A stretch of DNA of 64,000 nucleotides. Source: Streptomyces olivochromogenes. Its GTDB lineage: Bacteria; Actinomycetota; Actinomycetes; Streptomycetales; Streptomycetaceae. This document shows positions 1-7,927 of the stretch, one piece after another. Made by a program: the position numbers and the translations under genes. The DNA lies in NCBI RefSeq assembly GCF_001514115.1, contig NZ_KQ948461.1:62001-126000 (forward strand), in the 5' to 3' direction. Positions within the stretch are counted from its first letter, which is position 1. Each line of letters begins with the position of its first letter. The notes beneath the pieces were generated by a model. The model was given only the letters and a program-made list of their open reading frames with translations, did not search any database and was not told the origin of the DNA.

Positions 1-933
1 GAGACGGGTCAGCAGCCCGCCGAAGCGTTCCGCGACCCGGCCGGGCAGCTCGTCCGCGGGGGCGACGATCGCGAACGCGTCGACCATCTCGTCCGTGATC
101 AGCCCCGCCATGTCCTGCCAGCGCCCCGCCTTCGACAGCGCGGTCAGCTCCTCGCTCGCGCCCTCCCATCCATGCAGCGCGAAGACGCCCCGGTACGCCG
201 GTGTGGAGGCGTAGAAGGCGATACGGCCGCGGAGTACCGGGAGGGTCGTTTCGATCTCCTTGTCGGTGCCCGTGACGAGGAACGGGGTGCCAAGCACCTC
301 GAAGTCGTCGAGGGACGCGCCGGCGCGTGCGCGCCCCTCGCGCAGGGCGGGCAGCGTCCGTTCGCGGATCCATCGGGCGGTGGTGTAGCCGTGGCAGAGG
401 AATCCGTCCGCGACCTCACCCGCGACCCGGGTCATCAGGTCGCCGACGCCGGCGAGCAGCACGCGCGGCGGCCCGAAGTCGTGCGGGGGCGGGACGAAGT
501 CCGGGGGCATCAGGGTGTGGCGGTAGTACTCGCCCTGGAAGTCCAGGGGGGTTCCGTCGTGCCACGCCGACCAGATCGACCGCAGGGCGAGGACGTACTC
601 GCGCATCTGCGCGGCCGGTCTGCCCCACGGCATGGAGAAGCGGCGTACGACATGGGCCTTCACCTGGGAGCCGAGACCGAGCACGAACCGGCCGCGGCTG
701 TGCCGTTGGAGGTCGTCGGCGGTGTGGGCGAGGGTCATCGGGGAGCGGGCGAGCGCCACCGCGATGGACGTGCCCAGGGTGATGCGTCCGGTCGCTCCGG
801 CGGCGACGGCCAGGGGGAGGAAGGGGTCCTGATTGACCTCTCCGGCCCACGCGGCGTCGTAGCCGTGCTCCTCGAGGGTGCGGGCCCGTTCCGCGGCGTC
901 CGACAACCCGCGGACCGTACCGTCGATTTTCAT
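1..933 (-). CDS. LLM-class F420-dependent oxidoreductase, 3' end outside window
   Basis: Reading the minus strand from ATG at 933 gives 311 codons with no stop before the window edge, so the C-terminus is missing. The N-terminus (MKIDGTVRGLSDAAERARTL) and the later segments ITLGTSIAVALARSPM, GRFVLGLGSQV and PPRVLLAGVGDLMTRVAGEVADG fit the bacterial luciferase-like TIM barrel, in the subgroup that uses reduced F420 or FMN. Such enzymes oxidise or reduce small organic substrates in the cytosol; the substrate is unknown. The gene is divergent from the enoyl-CoA hydratase at 999, with a 65-bp shared promoter region. Family call is strong; cofactor choice (F420) is by family resemblance. Confidence 0.85.
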   Translation of the reverse strand, partial: MKIDGTVRGLSDAAERARTLEEHGYDAAWAGEVNQDPFLPLAVAAGATGRITLGTSIAVALARSPMTLAHTADDLQRHSRGRFVLGLGSQVKAHVVRRFSMPWGRPAAQMREYVLALRSIWSAWHDGTPLDFQGEYYRHTLMPPDFVPPPHDFGPPRVLLAGVGDLMTRVAGEVADGFLCHGYTTARWIRERTLPALREGRARAGASLDDFEVLGTPFLVTGTDKEIETTLPVLRGRIAFYASTPAYRGVFALHGWEGASEELTALSKAGRWQDMAGLITDEMVDAFAIVAPADELPGRVAERFGGLLTRL

Positions 934-961
934 GTGACGATAGTAAGGTATGCACATTCTG

Positions 962-974
962 AGAACGAGGTTCT
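962..974. promoter_or_regulatory. Short inverted repeat in divergent promoter
   Basis: AGAAC-GAG-GTTCT is a perfect 5-bp inverted repeat in the 65-bp gap between the divergent oxidoreductase and enoyl-CoA hydratase genes. It could bind a TetR-type regulator. It is short enough to be chance, and no second copy was seen. Confidence 0.25.
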
Positions 975-998
975 TGCGGCTGTGAGCTTGCGTCGGCT

Positions 999-1841
999 GT
1001 GAGGTTCTCTCTGGTGGAGGGTGGAGGTGGCGCTTTGGCCGGGCGAGAGCCTGTTGTCCTTGTCGACGTCGAGGAGCGGATCGCGACGGTGACGCTCAAC
1101 CGGCCCGAGGCGCGCAACGCGCTGAGCCGCGAGGTCACCTTCGCGCTGTGGGACGCGGTCACGGCCGCGGGCAACGCCCTCGACGTCGATGCCGTGATCC
1201 TGACCGGTGCGGATCCCGCGTTCTGCGCCGGGGTCGACCTCAAGGAGGTGGCGGGGGAGACGCCGCCGACCGCGGTTCCCCGGGCGCCCGGTCAAGGGCC
1301 GGAGCGCGACGCCAACGGTCTCTTCCGTTTCCTGCCGGTGATCGGCAAGCCCGTCATCGGGGCGGTCAACGGCGTCGCGGTGACGGGCGGGCTCGAAGTG
1401 GCCCTGCAGTGCACGTTCCTGGTGGCGTCGCGGCGCGCCCGGTTCGCCGACACCCACGCCCGGCTCGGCATCATGCCGGGCGGCGGCGCGACCGTACTCC
1501 TCGCCCAGGCCGTCGGGCACCGGCGGGCCGTGGAGATGTCGCTCACCGGCAACTTCCTGACCGCCGAGGAGGCGCTCGGCCTCGGACTGGTCAACCACGT
1601 CGTCCCGCACGAGGAGTTGCTGCCCTTCACCCGGAGGCTGGCCGCCGACATCGTGAACAACGACCAGCGCGGTGTCCGCCGGTTGCTGCGGCACTACCGC
1701 CAGATCGCGGGCGCGGCCACCCTCGACGAGGCGCACCTCATCGAGGGGTACATGGCCGAGACCTGGCGGCCGGGGACGAGCGAGGTCGCCGCCCGGCGCG
1801 CCGCCGTCACCGCGCGGGGGCGGACGCAGGCCCGGTCCTGA
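999..1841 (+). CDS. Enoyl-CoA hydratase/isomerase (crotonase) family protein
   Basis: This 280-residue protein has a complete crotonase fold, with VTLNRPEARNALS near residue 30, the oxyanion segment FCAGVDLKEV and NGVAVTGGLEVAL. The first catalytic Glu of hydratases is kept (GGLEVAL). The second is replaced by His in FADTHARLGIMPGGG, a pattern also found in other actinobacterial EchA proteins, so simple hydration chemistry is not assured. The start is GTG at 999; GTG 1014 is an alternative, since the first 15 residues lie outside the domain. It converges on the acyl-CoA dehydrogenase gene ending at 1946. Likely role: hydration, isomerisation or C-C cleavage of a CoA thioester in the local degradation pathway. 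Confidence 0.85.
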   Translation: MRFSLVEGGGGALAGREPVVLVDVEERIATVTLNRPEARNALSREVTFALWDAVTAAGNALDVDAVILTGADPAFCAGVDLKEVAGETPPTAVPRAPGQGPERDANGLFRFLPVIGKPVIGAVNGVAVTGGLEVALQCTFLVASRRARFADTHARLGIMPGGGATVLLAQAVGHRRAVEMSLTGNFLTAEEALGLGLVNHVVPHEELLPFTRRLAADIVNNDQRGVRRLLRHYRQIAGAATLDEAHLIEGYMAETWRPGTSEVAARRAAVTARGRTQARS

Positions 1842-1945
1842 CGTCCAGGTGCGTGGCGTCGAGATCGACGAGGGCTTCCTCGCCCGGCGCGGCATCCCCT
1901 GCGCGGCCCCGCGTCACAGCCGATCGGCGACTTCGCGGGTCCGCG

Positions 1946-2728
1946 TCACAGCTGTACGAGTCGCGGAGCCGAGCGGCCCTCCCGTATCAGGGCCCCGGCC
2001 TCCCGCGTCAACTCCCGTGCGCTGCCCAGCAGTCCGTCCAGCACGAGGGCGCGCCGGACGTGCCGGTGCAGGTCGTGCTCGGCGGTGAAGCCGATCCCGC
2101 CGAGGACCTGCTGACAGTGCCGCGCGGCCGTCAGGGCCGCCTGTCCGGCCGCCGCCTTGGCGAGCAGGCAGCCGAGGTCGTCCGCGGCGGCCACGAGGGT
2201 CGCCTCGGCGCCGTCGAGCGCGACGAGGGTCTCGGCGAGCCGGTGCCGTACGGCCTGGAAGGAGGCCAGGGGACGGCCGAACTGGGTCCGGTCGAGCACG
2301 TGCGAGCGGGCGAGCGCGAGCATCGCCCGGCCGGTGCCCAGGAGCCACCAGCCGAGCGCCCGGCGTCCCGCGGCGAGCGGGACGGGATCCCCGGCCGCGA
2401 CGGTCCGCAGCGGCAGCGCGCCGTCCAGCGCGCCGCCCGTCTCGTCCGTGCGCTCCCACACGACCCAGGCGCCGCCCGTGTACGGCAGGGGCGGCGTGCC
2501 CCCGACGGCACGTCCCGCCGCGTGCAGCAGGACGTCGTTGAGCAGCGGCGCGTGCGCGCCGGTCTCGCCGAGCAGTCCGAAGGTGAGCGGGACCGCCACG
2601 TCCGGCACTTCCGTCAGCAGGTCGGACCAGCCGAGGTCGGCCAGGGCCGTGTCGAGGGCGCGGCCCGACGCCGCCGTCATCGTCTTGCGGAGCGTCTGCG
2701 CGAACAGGTCCCGCTCGGCGGCATCCAT
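1946..2728 (-). CDS. Acyl-CoA dehydrogenase family protein, short subunit
   Basis: At 260 residues this is about two thirds of a usual acyl-CoA dehydrogenase (about 380). It matches mainly the C-terminal helical domain: RALGWWLLGTGRAMLALARSHVLDRTQFGRPLASFQAVRHRLAE is readable from about residue 125, and CQQVLGGIGFTAEHDLHRHVRRA near the end. It starts 6 bp after the stop of a full-length partner (2735-3835). A short subunit beside a longer one is the layout of actinobacterial alpha2beta2 dehydrogenases in steroid side-chain and ring catabolism, where each subunit supplies part of the FAD site. The pairing is inferred from layout; alpha-beta desaturation of a bulky acyl-CoA is the expected reaction. 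Confidence 0.85.
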   Translation of the reverse strand: MDAAERDLFAQTLRKTMTAASGRALDTALADLGWSDLLTEVPDVAVPLTFGLLGETGAHAPLLNDVLLHAAGRAVGGTPPLPYTGGAWVVWERTDETGGALDGALPLRTVAAGDPVPLAAGRRALGWWLLGTGRAMLALARSHVLDRTQFGRPLASFQAVRHRLAETLVALDGAEATLVAAADDLGCLLAKAAAGQAALTAARHCQQVLGGIGFTAEHDLHRHVRRALVLDGLLGSARELTREAGALIREGRSAPRLVQL

Positions 2729-2734
2729 CGTGTG

Positions 2735-3835
2735 TCAGTCCCTTCCCAGGTCCAGCAGCCGACGGGCGATGATGTTGCGCTGGATCTCGGCGGTGCCGCC
2801 GTAGATGGTCGCCGCCCGCGAGTACAGGTACTCCTCCCGCCACGGCGCGTCCGTCAGCTCCAGCACGCCGGGGAGCAGGTCCCGGGCGGTGTCGAAGAGT
2901 TGCTGCTCGGCGCCGGCCAGCAGCACCTTGTCGACGGAGGTCTCCGGGCCCAGCCGGGCGCCCGCCGCGAGTCGCCGCTGCGTGCCGTGGGAGCGGCAGC
3001 GCACGGTGTGCAGCGCCAGATAGGCGGCGCCCAGGGCCAGGTCCTCCCCGGCGTCCTGCGGTTCGGCCAGCTCCGTGAGCAGCCGGTCCAGCCGGGTGTA
3101 GAGGTGGGCGACGCGGTGCCAGAAGCAGGTGGAGCGCTCGTGCGGGAGCAGGTCCATCGCGAGTCGCCAGCCGTCGACGGGGCGGCCGAGCATCCGGTCG
3201 GCGGGGACGACCACGTCGTCGAAGAACACCTCGGCGAACTCGTCCACGCCGTGCATCGTGCGCAGCGGCCGCACGGTGATACCGGGGGTGTCCATGTCGA
3301 CGAAGAACGCGGTGATCCCGTCGTGGCCCGGCGCGGTGCGGGTGAGCAGGACACAGCGCGCCGCGTACTGCGCGAGGCTCGTCCACACCTTCTGGCCCGT
3401 CACCACCCAGTCCCCGCCACGGGGGACGGCCCGCGTGGTGAGTGAGGCGAGGTCGCTGCCCGAGCCGGGTTCGGAGAAGCCCTGGCACCACTGCTCCCGG
3501 CCGCCGAGCAGCAGCGGGACCATCTCTGCCGCCAGCTCCGGACGGGCGTACGAGATCATCGTCGGGGCGAGCACCTCGATCATCGAGTAGATGCCGGGCT
3601 CGGCCAGGCCCCGGGAGGCGACCTCCTCGCCGAGCACGGCCCGCAGCACGGCCGGCCCGCCGAGACCGCCCACCTCGGCGGGCCAGCCGTACCGCATCCA
3701 GTCCGCCTCGTGGAGAGCGCGCCGGACCCGGGCCAGCTGCGCGACCTGGCCGTCGAGGGAGCGATCGGGCCCCGGGGAGAGGTCGTTCCGGTCGAGCCAG
3801 AGGCGCAGACCCGACCGGAACTCCGTGACGTTCAC
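2735..3835 (-). CDS. Acyl-CoA dehydrogenase, long subunit of likely heterodimer
   Basis: A 366-residue FAD-dependent acyl-CoA dehydrogenase. The start is GTG at 3835, chosen because it overlaps the upstream stop by 4 bp (GTGA); upstream in-frame codons have no family resemblance. Visible motifs are WPAEVGGLGG, WCQGFSEPGSGSDLASL (flavin and substrate contacts), VVTGQKVWTSLAQYA, and YGGTAEIQRNIIARRLL at the C-terminus. It sits between the SnoaL-like gene upstream and the short dehydrogenase downstream, so the three form an operon running from 4263 to 1946. Expected reaction: FAD-linked desaturation of an acyl-CoA. The substrate is not determinable. Confidence 0.9.
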   Translation of the reverse strand: MNVTEFRSGLRLWLDRNDLSPGPDRSLDGQVAQLARVRRALHEADWMRYGWPAEVGGLGGPAVLRAVLGEEVASRGLAEPGIYSMIEVLAPTMISYARPELAAEMVPLLLGGREQWCQGFSEPGSGSDLASLTTRAVPRGGDWVVTGQKVWTSLAQYAARCVLLTRTAPGHDGITAFFVDMDTPGITVRPLRTMHGVDEFAEVFFDDVVVPADRMLGRPVDGWRLAMDLLPHERSTCFWHRVAHLYTRLDRLLTELAEPQDAGEDLALGAAYLALHTVRCRSHGTQRRLAAGARLGPETSVDKVLLAGAEQQLFDTARDLLPGVLELTDAPWREEYLYSRAATIYGGTAEIQRNIIARRLLDLGRD

Positions 3836-4263
3836 GCGCCCGGGCGTTCGAAGGCGTGCGGGCGGCCCGAGTCGTGCGCCCCGCTGCGGCGGATGAACGT
3901 CATCGCCCGCGTCCGCAGCCGCCAGCCGTCGGCGGTCCGCACATAGGTGTCGTTGTAGTAGCCGATCCGCATGGCGTGGGTGGCGTGGTCGATGAAGCAC
4001 AGCGGCTGGGTGCCGGTCGCGGTGTTCCCGTCCGTCTCCCCGTTCTCGGGCAGCTCGATCACGGCCGTACCCACCAGGAACAGCCCCTTGGGGGCGGCGG
4101 CGACCAGGGTGGGGAACTCGTCGAGGCCATAGGTGTCCCCGAAGGCGCTGTAGGTGCCGTCGGGGGTGAAGACCGCGAGCACCCCGTCGATGTCACCCCG
4201 GGTCATGTGGAGCGCGTAGCGGCCCAGCAGCTGCTGAATCTCCATCAGGTCGTCAGTGGACAA
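3832..4263 (-). CDS. SnoaL-like / NTF2-fold protein
   Basis: A 143-residue protein with the pattern of the SnoaL-like NTF2 fold: an N-terminal helix ending in LLGRYALHMTRGDIDGVLAVF, the FTPDGTYSAFG turn, and the closing strands YNDTYVRTADGWRLRTRAM. Members are small cone-shaped barrels acting as isomerases, hydratases or cyclases, or as binding partners; in steroid-type clusters they often accompany dehydrogenases. It is the first gene of the operon with the two dehydrogenase subunits and is translationally coupled to the next gene. A perfect palindrome lies 20 bp upstream of the start. Specific activity is unknown. Confidence 0.85.
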   Translation of the reverse strand: MSTDDLMEIQQLLGRYALHMTRGDIDGVLAVFTPDGTYSAFGDTYGLDEFPTLVAAAPKGLFLVGTAVIELPENGETDGNTATGTQPLCFIDHATHAMRIGYYNDTYVRTADGWRLRTRAMTFIRRSGAHDSGRPHAFERPGA

Positions 4264-4282
4264 GGACCTTTCCGCCCTTCGG

Positions 4283-4299
4283 TGAGAATGGCATTCTCA
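4283..4299. promoter_or_regulatory. Perfect 17-bp palindrome, candidate TetR-type operator
   Basis: TGAGAATGGCATTCTCA has two 8-bp arms about one central base, 20 bp upstream of the SnoaL-like start codon. Position and symmetry fit a repressor operator for the operon running from 4263 down to 1946. No TetR gene is present in the window, so the regulator would be encoded elsewhere. Confidence 0.55.
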
Positions 4300-4351
4300 T
4301 TCACGAGTGGAAGGTTTCCATGTGTGGGTCATGGCGTCAACGGGCATGGCG

Positions 4352-4822
4352 TCAACGGTCGCGGCGGAGCTTCGCGAAGTCCCAGCTCACGACCTTCTCC
4401 GCGGTGAGCCGGAGCCAGCCGTGCTTCCCGTCGTACCGGAACGCACCGCCGCCCATGTACTTGTCCGCGAAGAGCTGTTCGGGGCTCACGAGCTCGTCGA
4501 GGGGGTCTCCCTTGCGGGGTGCCTCGCCGACGACCTCGACGCTGCCCCGCAGTTCGACGCCGCGCAGGGCCATGAAGTCCGTGCCCCCGTCGTCGACGAT
4601 CACGCCGAGCCGGGGATCCCGGTCCAGATCGGTCCAGCGCTGGCTGCGTACCAGCGAGTTGAGCCACAGCGTGGACCCGTCCCACACGAACCACAGGGCG
4701 CTGACATGGGGATCTCCGTCCCGTCCGACGGTCGCGACCCGGCACAGCGGCTGGGTTCGCAGGAAGGTGTCCCGCTCGGGGTCGGTCATGGCGATCGCGG
4801 TTCCCCTGCGCTGTCCGCTCAT
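4352..4822 (-). CDS. PPOX-class F420/flavin-dependent oxidoreductase
   Basis: A 156-residue split-beta-barrel protein of the pyridoxamine-phosphate-oxidase-like superfamily. Features are FLRTQPLCRVATVGRDGDPHV (strand 1 with the basic turn), ALWFVWDGSTLWLNSLVRSQRW, and the ending RYDGKHGWLRLTAEKVVSWDF. Length and motifs suit the F420-binding FDOR-B group or an FMN-binding relative. These act as dimeric cytosolic reductases or oxidases. It stands alone on the minus strand with its own start region, 155 bp from the next plus-strand candidate start. The ATG at 4822 is used; an internal Met at residue 12 is an alternative. The physiological substrate is unknown. Confidence 0.8.
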   Translation of the reverse strand: MSGQRRGTAIAMTDPERDTFLRTQPLCRVATVGRDGDPHVSALWFVWDGSTLWLNSLVRSQRWTDLDRDPRLGVIVDDGGTDFMALRGVELRGSVEVVGEAPRKGDPLDELVSPEQLFADKYMGGGAFRYDGKHGWLRLTAEKVVSWDFAKLRRDR

Positions 4823-4852
4823 CGTCTCTCCTGCCTTTGTGTGAATGGTTGA

Positions 4853-4869
4853 TTCTCTCTTAGTGAGAA
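4853..4869. promoter_or_regulatory. Imperfect inverted repeat between divergent operons
   Basis: TTCTCTCTTAGTGAGAA is a 17-bp near-palindrome (7 of 8 arm positions match). It lies between the PPOX-type gene (minus) and the transporter operon (plus), and could be an operator shared by both promoters. Its arms run opposite to those of the palindrome at 4283, so a common regulator is not evident. Confidence 0.3.
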
Positions 4870-4977
4870 GCTAGTTTCCACCAATAGAGAGGAGGAGAAC
4901 CACCTCGCGCTCAAGGTGGCCGGGGCGATCACCTGTTCCCGTCGGCCGCTCGGGGACAGCACCGAGGAGGAGACCCC

Positions 4978-5109
4978 TTGAACCAGCCCACACCCTTCGC
5001 CGCCCTGGGGGCGGTCGCCAAGTACGCCTTGCAGCAGATGGCACCGCCTCCCGGCCGACCGGCCGCCGAGACCGTTCGTCCTCGCCGGCCCCGGCGAGAG
5101 TGTGAGTGA
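4978..5109 (+). CDS. Possible 43-aa leader protein
   Basis: TTG at 4978 opens a 43-residue frame (begins MNQPTPFAALGAVAKYALQQ, ends in an arginine- and proline-rich tail) that stops 9 bp before the permease start. A purine-rich GAGGAGGAGA stands just upstream as a plausible ribosome binding site. No family was recognised. It might be a translated leader or an unannotated small protein; chance reading in GC-rich DNA is a real alternative. Confidence 0.3.
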   Translation: MNQPTPFAALGAVAKYALQQMAPPPGRPAAETVRPRRPRRECE

Positions 5110-5118
5110 CGGCCCGTC

Positions 5119-7236
5119 ATGGAGCAGTTCCTCACCTTCGGGATCGTCGGCCTGAGCACCGCCGCGATCTACGCGGTCATCGGCAGCGGACTGGTGCTCA
5201 CCTACACGACGACCGGCGTCTTCAACTTCGCGCACGGCGCGGCGGGCATGCTGTCGGCCTTCACCTACTGGCAGCTCACCGGAGGCTGGGGCTGGCCGGT
5301 ACCGGTGGCGCTGGCCGTGGTCCTGCTCGTCCTCGCCCCGGCCTTCGGCCTGTTCGTCGAGAAGGTCGTCCTCAGGCCCGTCCAGGCGCTGGGCGAGGCC
5401 GAACGGCTGGTCATGACGGTGGCGCTGCTGAGCGGCCTCATCGCCGTCGCCCGCTGGATCTGGGACCCCAACGTGCCGCGCACGCTGCCCACGTTCCTCG
5501 CCGACCGGAAGCCCTTCCACATCGGCTCGGCCGTGGTCACCTGGCACCAGGCCCTCACCATGACCGTCGCGGTACTGGTCGCGGTCGGCCTGCGGATCCT
5601 GCTCTACCGCACCCGCCCGGGCGCCGAGATGCGGGCGACCGTCGACGACCGCGCCCTGGTCGGGCTGACGGGAGCCCATCCCGTACGGGCCAACAGGACC
5701 GCCTGGATCCTCGGCACCCAACTCGCCGCGATCGGCGGCATCCTGATCGCGCCGACCGTCACCCTCGACGCCGCCCAGCTCTCGCTGCTGATCGTCAGCG
5801 CCTACACCGCGGCCATCTTCGGCCGGCTCCGCAGCGTGCCCCTGACCTTCGCCGGCGCGATCGTGGTCGGCTGCATGGAGAGCTATCTGACCGGCTATCT
5901 CCCGCAGAACGCCTACCTGCCCGGCCTGAGGCTGGCCGCCCCCGCGCTGCTGCTGTTCGTGGCCCTGCTGGCGTTCCCGCACCGGCGACTGCGCGGCCGG
6001 GACCGCAAGCTGCGCCCGGTGCCGGTTCCGACGGCCCGCGGCACGGCCGTGTTCGCCGTCTGTGTCGTCGCGTTCGGCGCGGTACTGGCCTCGGCCCTCG
6101 GCGAGGCCGACCTCATCACCTACGGCGCCATCTTCTCGCTCGGCGTGGTGGCCCTGTCGTACGTACCCCTGGCCGGGTACGCCGGGCAGATCTCGCTCTG
6201 CCAGCTGAGCATGGCCGGGATCGGGGCCGTCGTATGGGCCCACCTGGGCGCGCACGGGGAGTTCTGGGCCCTCGGGGTCGCGATCCTGGTCTCCGCGGTG
6301 GCCGGCGCCGTCGTCGCGCTGCCGGCACTGCGGCTGTCCGGGGTGTACCTGGCGCTCGGAACCGCCGCCTTCGCGGTCGTCCTGGACCGGTGGATCTTCA
6401 CCCTGCCGTCCTTCCACCTGTTCGGGATGCGGATCGCCCTGTTCGACCAGGGCTCGGTGGACGTGGCCGGACCCCGGCTCTTCGGCCTCGCACTGGACAC
6501 CGCGGCGAAGCAACTGGTGTTCGCGGCCGTCTGCCTCGCGCTCGCCTCACTGGTCGTGGCGGCGGTGCGCCGGGGCCGGTTCGGACGGCGGCTGATCGCG
6601 CTGCGCGACAGCGAGGCCGCCTACGCGACCCTCGGCGGCAGCCTCCTGCGGGCGAAGGTCCTGGTCTTCGCACTCTCCTCGGGCATCGCCGGGCTCGGCG
6701 GCGCGCTGTACGGAATGCAGCAACGGTCGATCACCGCCGACCAGTTCAACCTGGTGGCGGGACTGCCGATCTTCCTCGTCGCGGTGGTCGGCGGCCTCGG
6801 CGCGGTGGGCAACGGACTGTTCGCCGGGACCGCCTACATCGGCCCGACGAACGCGCTGGTCGCCGTGGCGCCCTGGGCGCAGAACCTCGTCGCACTGCTG
6901 CCCGGCCTCGCCGGCATCGGGCTCGGCCACAACCCCGACGGCATCGTGGTCCGCTTCCGGCGCGAGTGGGAGCCGCTCGGCCGGGACCGGATCGCCCTGC
7001 CCGGCCTGCTCTGCGTACTCGCCCTGCTGTGGGTCCTGCGGCTCGGCGACCTGATCAACGGCTGGACGTTCCTGGGCTGTTCGGTGGCCGCGGGGGTGGC
7101 GCTGCGGATCTGGGCGACGGCCCGGCAGACCGCCGCGCCGACCGAACCGGAGGTCCCCGTCGAGTGGTGGGGACTGCGGCGCGCCTGGCGCCCCGAGGAC
7201 AGGGAGGTGCTCGCCCGTGGCCTCGCTGCGGATTAG
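5119..7236 (+). CDS. Branched-chain-type ABC transporter permease, LivH-LivM fusion
   Basis: This 705-residue membrane protein joins both permeases of a hydrophobic amino-acid-type (HAAT) importer. Residues 1 to about 290 read as LivH (VGLSTAAIYAVIGSGLVLTY, the GVFNFAHGAAGM loop, a long run of hydrophobic helices ending before HRRLRGRDRK). Residues from about 300 read as LivM (SLGVVALSYVPLAGYAGQIS, ALRLSGVYLALGTAAFAVV, RRLIALRDSEAAYATLGG as the ATPase-coupling EAA-like loop). Family members are usually two separate genes of about 300 residues each. It leads an operon with two ATPases. Importers of this class in catabolic clusters bring in carboxylates or aromatics as well as amino acids. No binding-protein gene is seen nearby. 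Confidence 0.9.
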   Translation: MEQFLTFGIVGLSTAAIYAVIGSGLVLTYTTTGVFNFAHGAAGMLSAFTYWQLTGGWGWPVPVALAVVLLVLAPAFGLFVEKVVLRPVQALGEAERLVMTVALLSGLIAVARWIWDPNVPRTLPTFLADRKPFHIGSAVVTWHQALTMTVAVLVAVGLRILLYRTRPGAEMRATVDDRALVGLTGAHPVRANRTAWILGTQLAAIGGILIAPTVTLDAAQLSLLIVSAYTAAIFGRLRSVPLTFAGAIVVGCMESYLTGYLPQNAYLPGLRLAAPALLLFVALLAFPHRRLRGRDRKLRPVPVPTARGTAVFAVCVVAFGAVLASALGEADLITYGAIFSLGVVALSYVPLAGYAGQISLCQLSMAGIGAVVWAHLGAHGEFWALGVAILVSAVAGAVVALPALRLSGVYLALGTAAFAVVLDRWIFTLPSFHLFGMRIALFDQGSVDVAGPRLFGLALDTAAKQLVFAAVCLALASLVVAAVRRGRFGRRLIALRDSEAAYATLGGSLLRAKVLVFALSSGIAGLGGALYGMQQRSITADQFNLVAGLPIFLVAVVGGLGAVGNGLFAGTAYIGPTNALVAVAPWAQNLVALLPGLAGIGLGHNPDGIVVRFRREWEPLGRDRIALPGLLCVLALLWVLRLGDLINGWTFLGCSVAAGVALRIWATARQTAAPTEPEVPVEWWGLRRAWRPEDREVLARGLAAD

Positions 7237-7927
7237 CGGAGTGAGCGTCGCCTTCGGCGGCAACCGGGCTCTGGACGGCGTCGGCCTGAGCGCCGAACCG
7301 GGCCGCGTGACCGGACTCATCGGCCCCAACGGAGCAGGCAAGAGCACCCTGTTCGACGTCGCCTCCGGACTGCGCAGGCCCTCCTCCGGACAGGTCTTCC
7401 TCGACGGCCGGGACGTCACCCGGACCAGCCCCGCGGGCCGCGCCCGGCGCGGACTCGCCCGCACCTTCCAGCGGCTGGAGCTCTTCGGCCGACTCACCGT
7501 CCGCGACAACCTCCTCGTCGCGGCCGAACTCGGTCCCGACCGGCGCCGGGCACACCACGCCGTCACCGAGACCCTCACCAGGCTCGGCCTGACCCACCTC
7601 GCCGACAGCCCGCCCGACGCACTGCCCACCGGAGTCGGCCGCCTGGTCGAGGTCGGCCGCGCGATGGTCATCCGGCCCAAGGTGCTCCTCCTCGACGAAC
7701 CCGCCGCAGGACAGGACAGCGAGGAGACCGAACGGTTCGCCGCGCTGCTGCGCTCGCTGACCGACGACGGCACGGCCGTGGTCCTCGTCGAACACGACAT
7801 GAGCCTCGTCATGGGCGTGTGCGACGAGGTGTACGTACTCGATCTCGGCAAGGTCATCGCGTCCGGGCCGCCCGAGGTGATCCGGAACGACGAGACCGTC
7901 CTGGCGGCCTACCTGGGGGACGCGTGA
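7217..7927 (+). CDS. ABC transporter ATPase, LivG-like
   Basis: A 236-residue ATPase with Walker A GPNGAGKS, Q-loop FQRLELFG, Walker B VLLLDEP and switch His in VEHDM. It carries the LivG-type helical insert only in short form. The signature segment reads LPTGVGRLVEVGRAM instead of LSxGQ, so the ABC signature is degenerate; the paired LivF-like ATPase has a normal LSGGEQQ. In heteromeric ABC pairs one composite site may be inactive. The start is GTG at 7217, overlapping the permease by 20 bp, which indicates translational coupling. Confidence 0.9.
   Translation: MASLRISGVSVAFGGNRALDGVGLSAEPGRVTGLIGPNGAGKSTLFDVASGLRRPSSGQVFLDGRDVTRTSPAGRARRGLARTFQRLELFGRLTVRDNLLVAAELGPDRRRAHHAVTETLTRLGLTHLADSPPDALPTGVGRLVEVGRAMVIRPKVLLLDEPAAGQDSEETERFAALLRSLTDDGTAVVLVEHDMSLVMGVCDEVYVLDLGKVIASGPPEVIRNDETVLAAYLGDA

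Noticed and set aside
1909..1952. Direct repeat CCGCGTCACAGC at 1909 and 1941
   Set aside because: The second copy includes the dehydrogenase stop codon and the unit is short; it could be chance or a small local duplication without further signs of a mobile element.
4819..6513. A 564-codon minus-strand frame across the fused permease
   Set aside because: The plus strand encodes an unmistakable LivH-LivM protein; the opposite frame has shadow composition typical of high-GC coding DNA.
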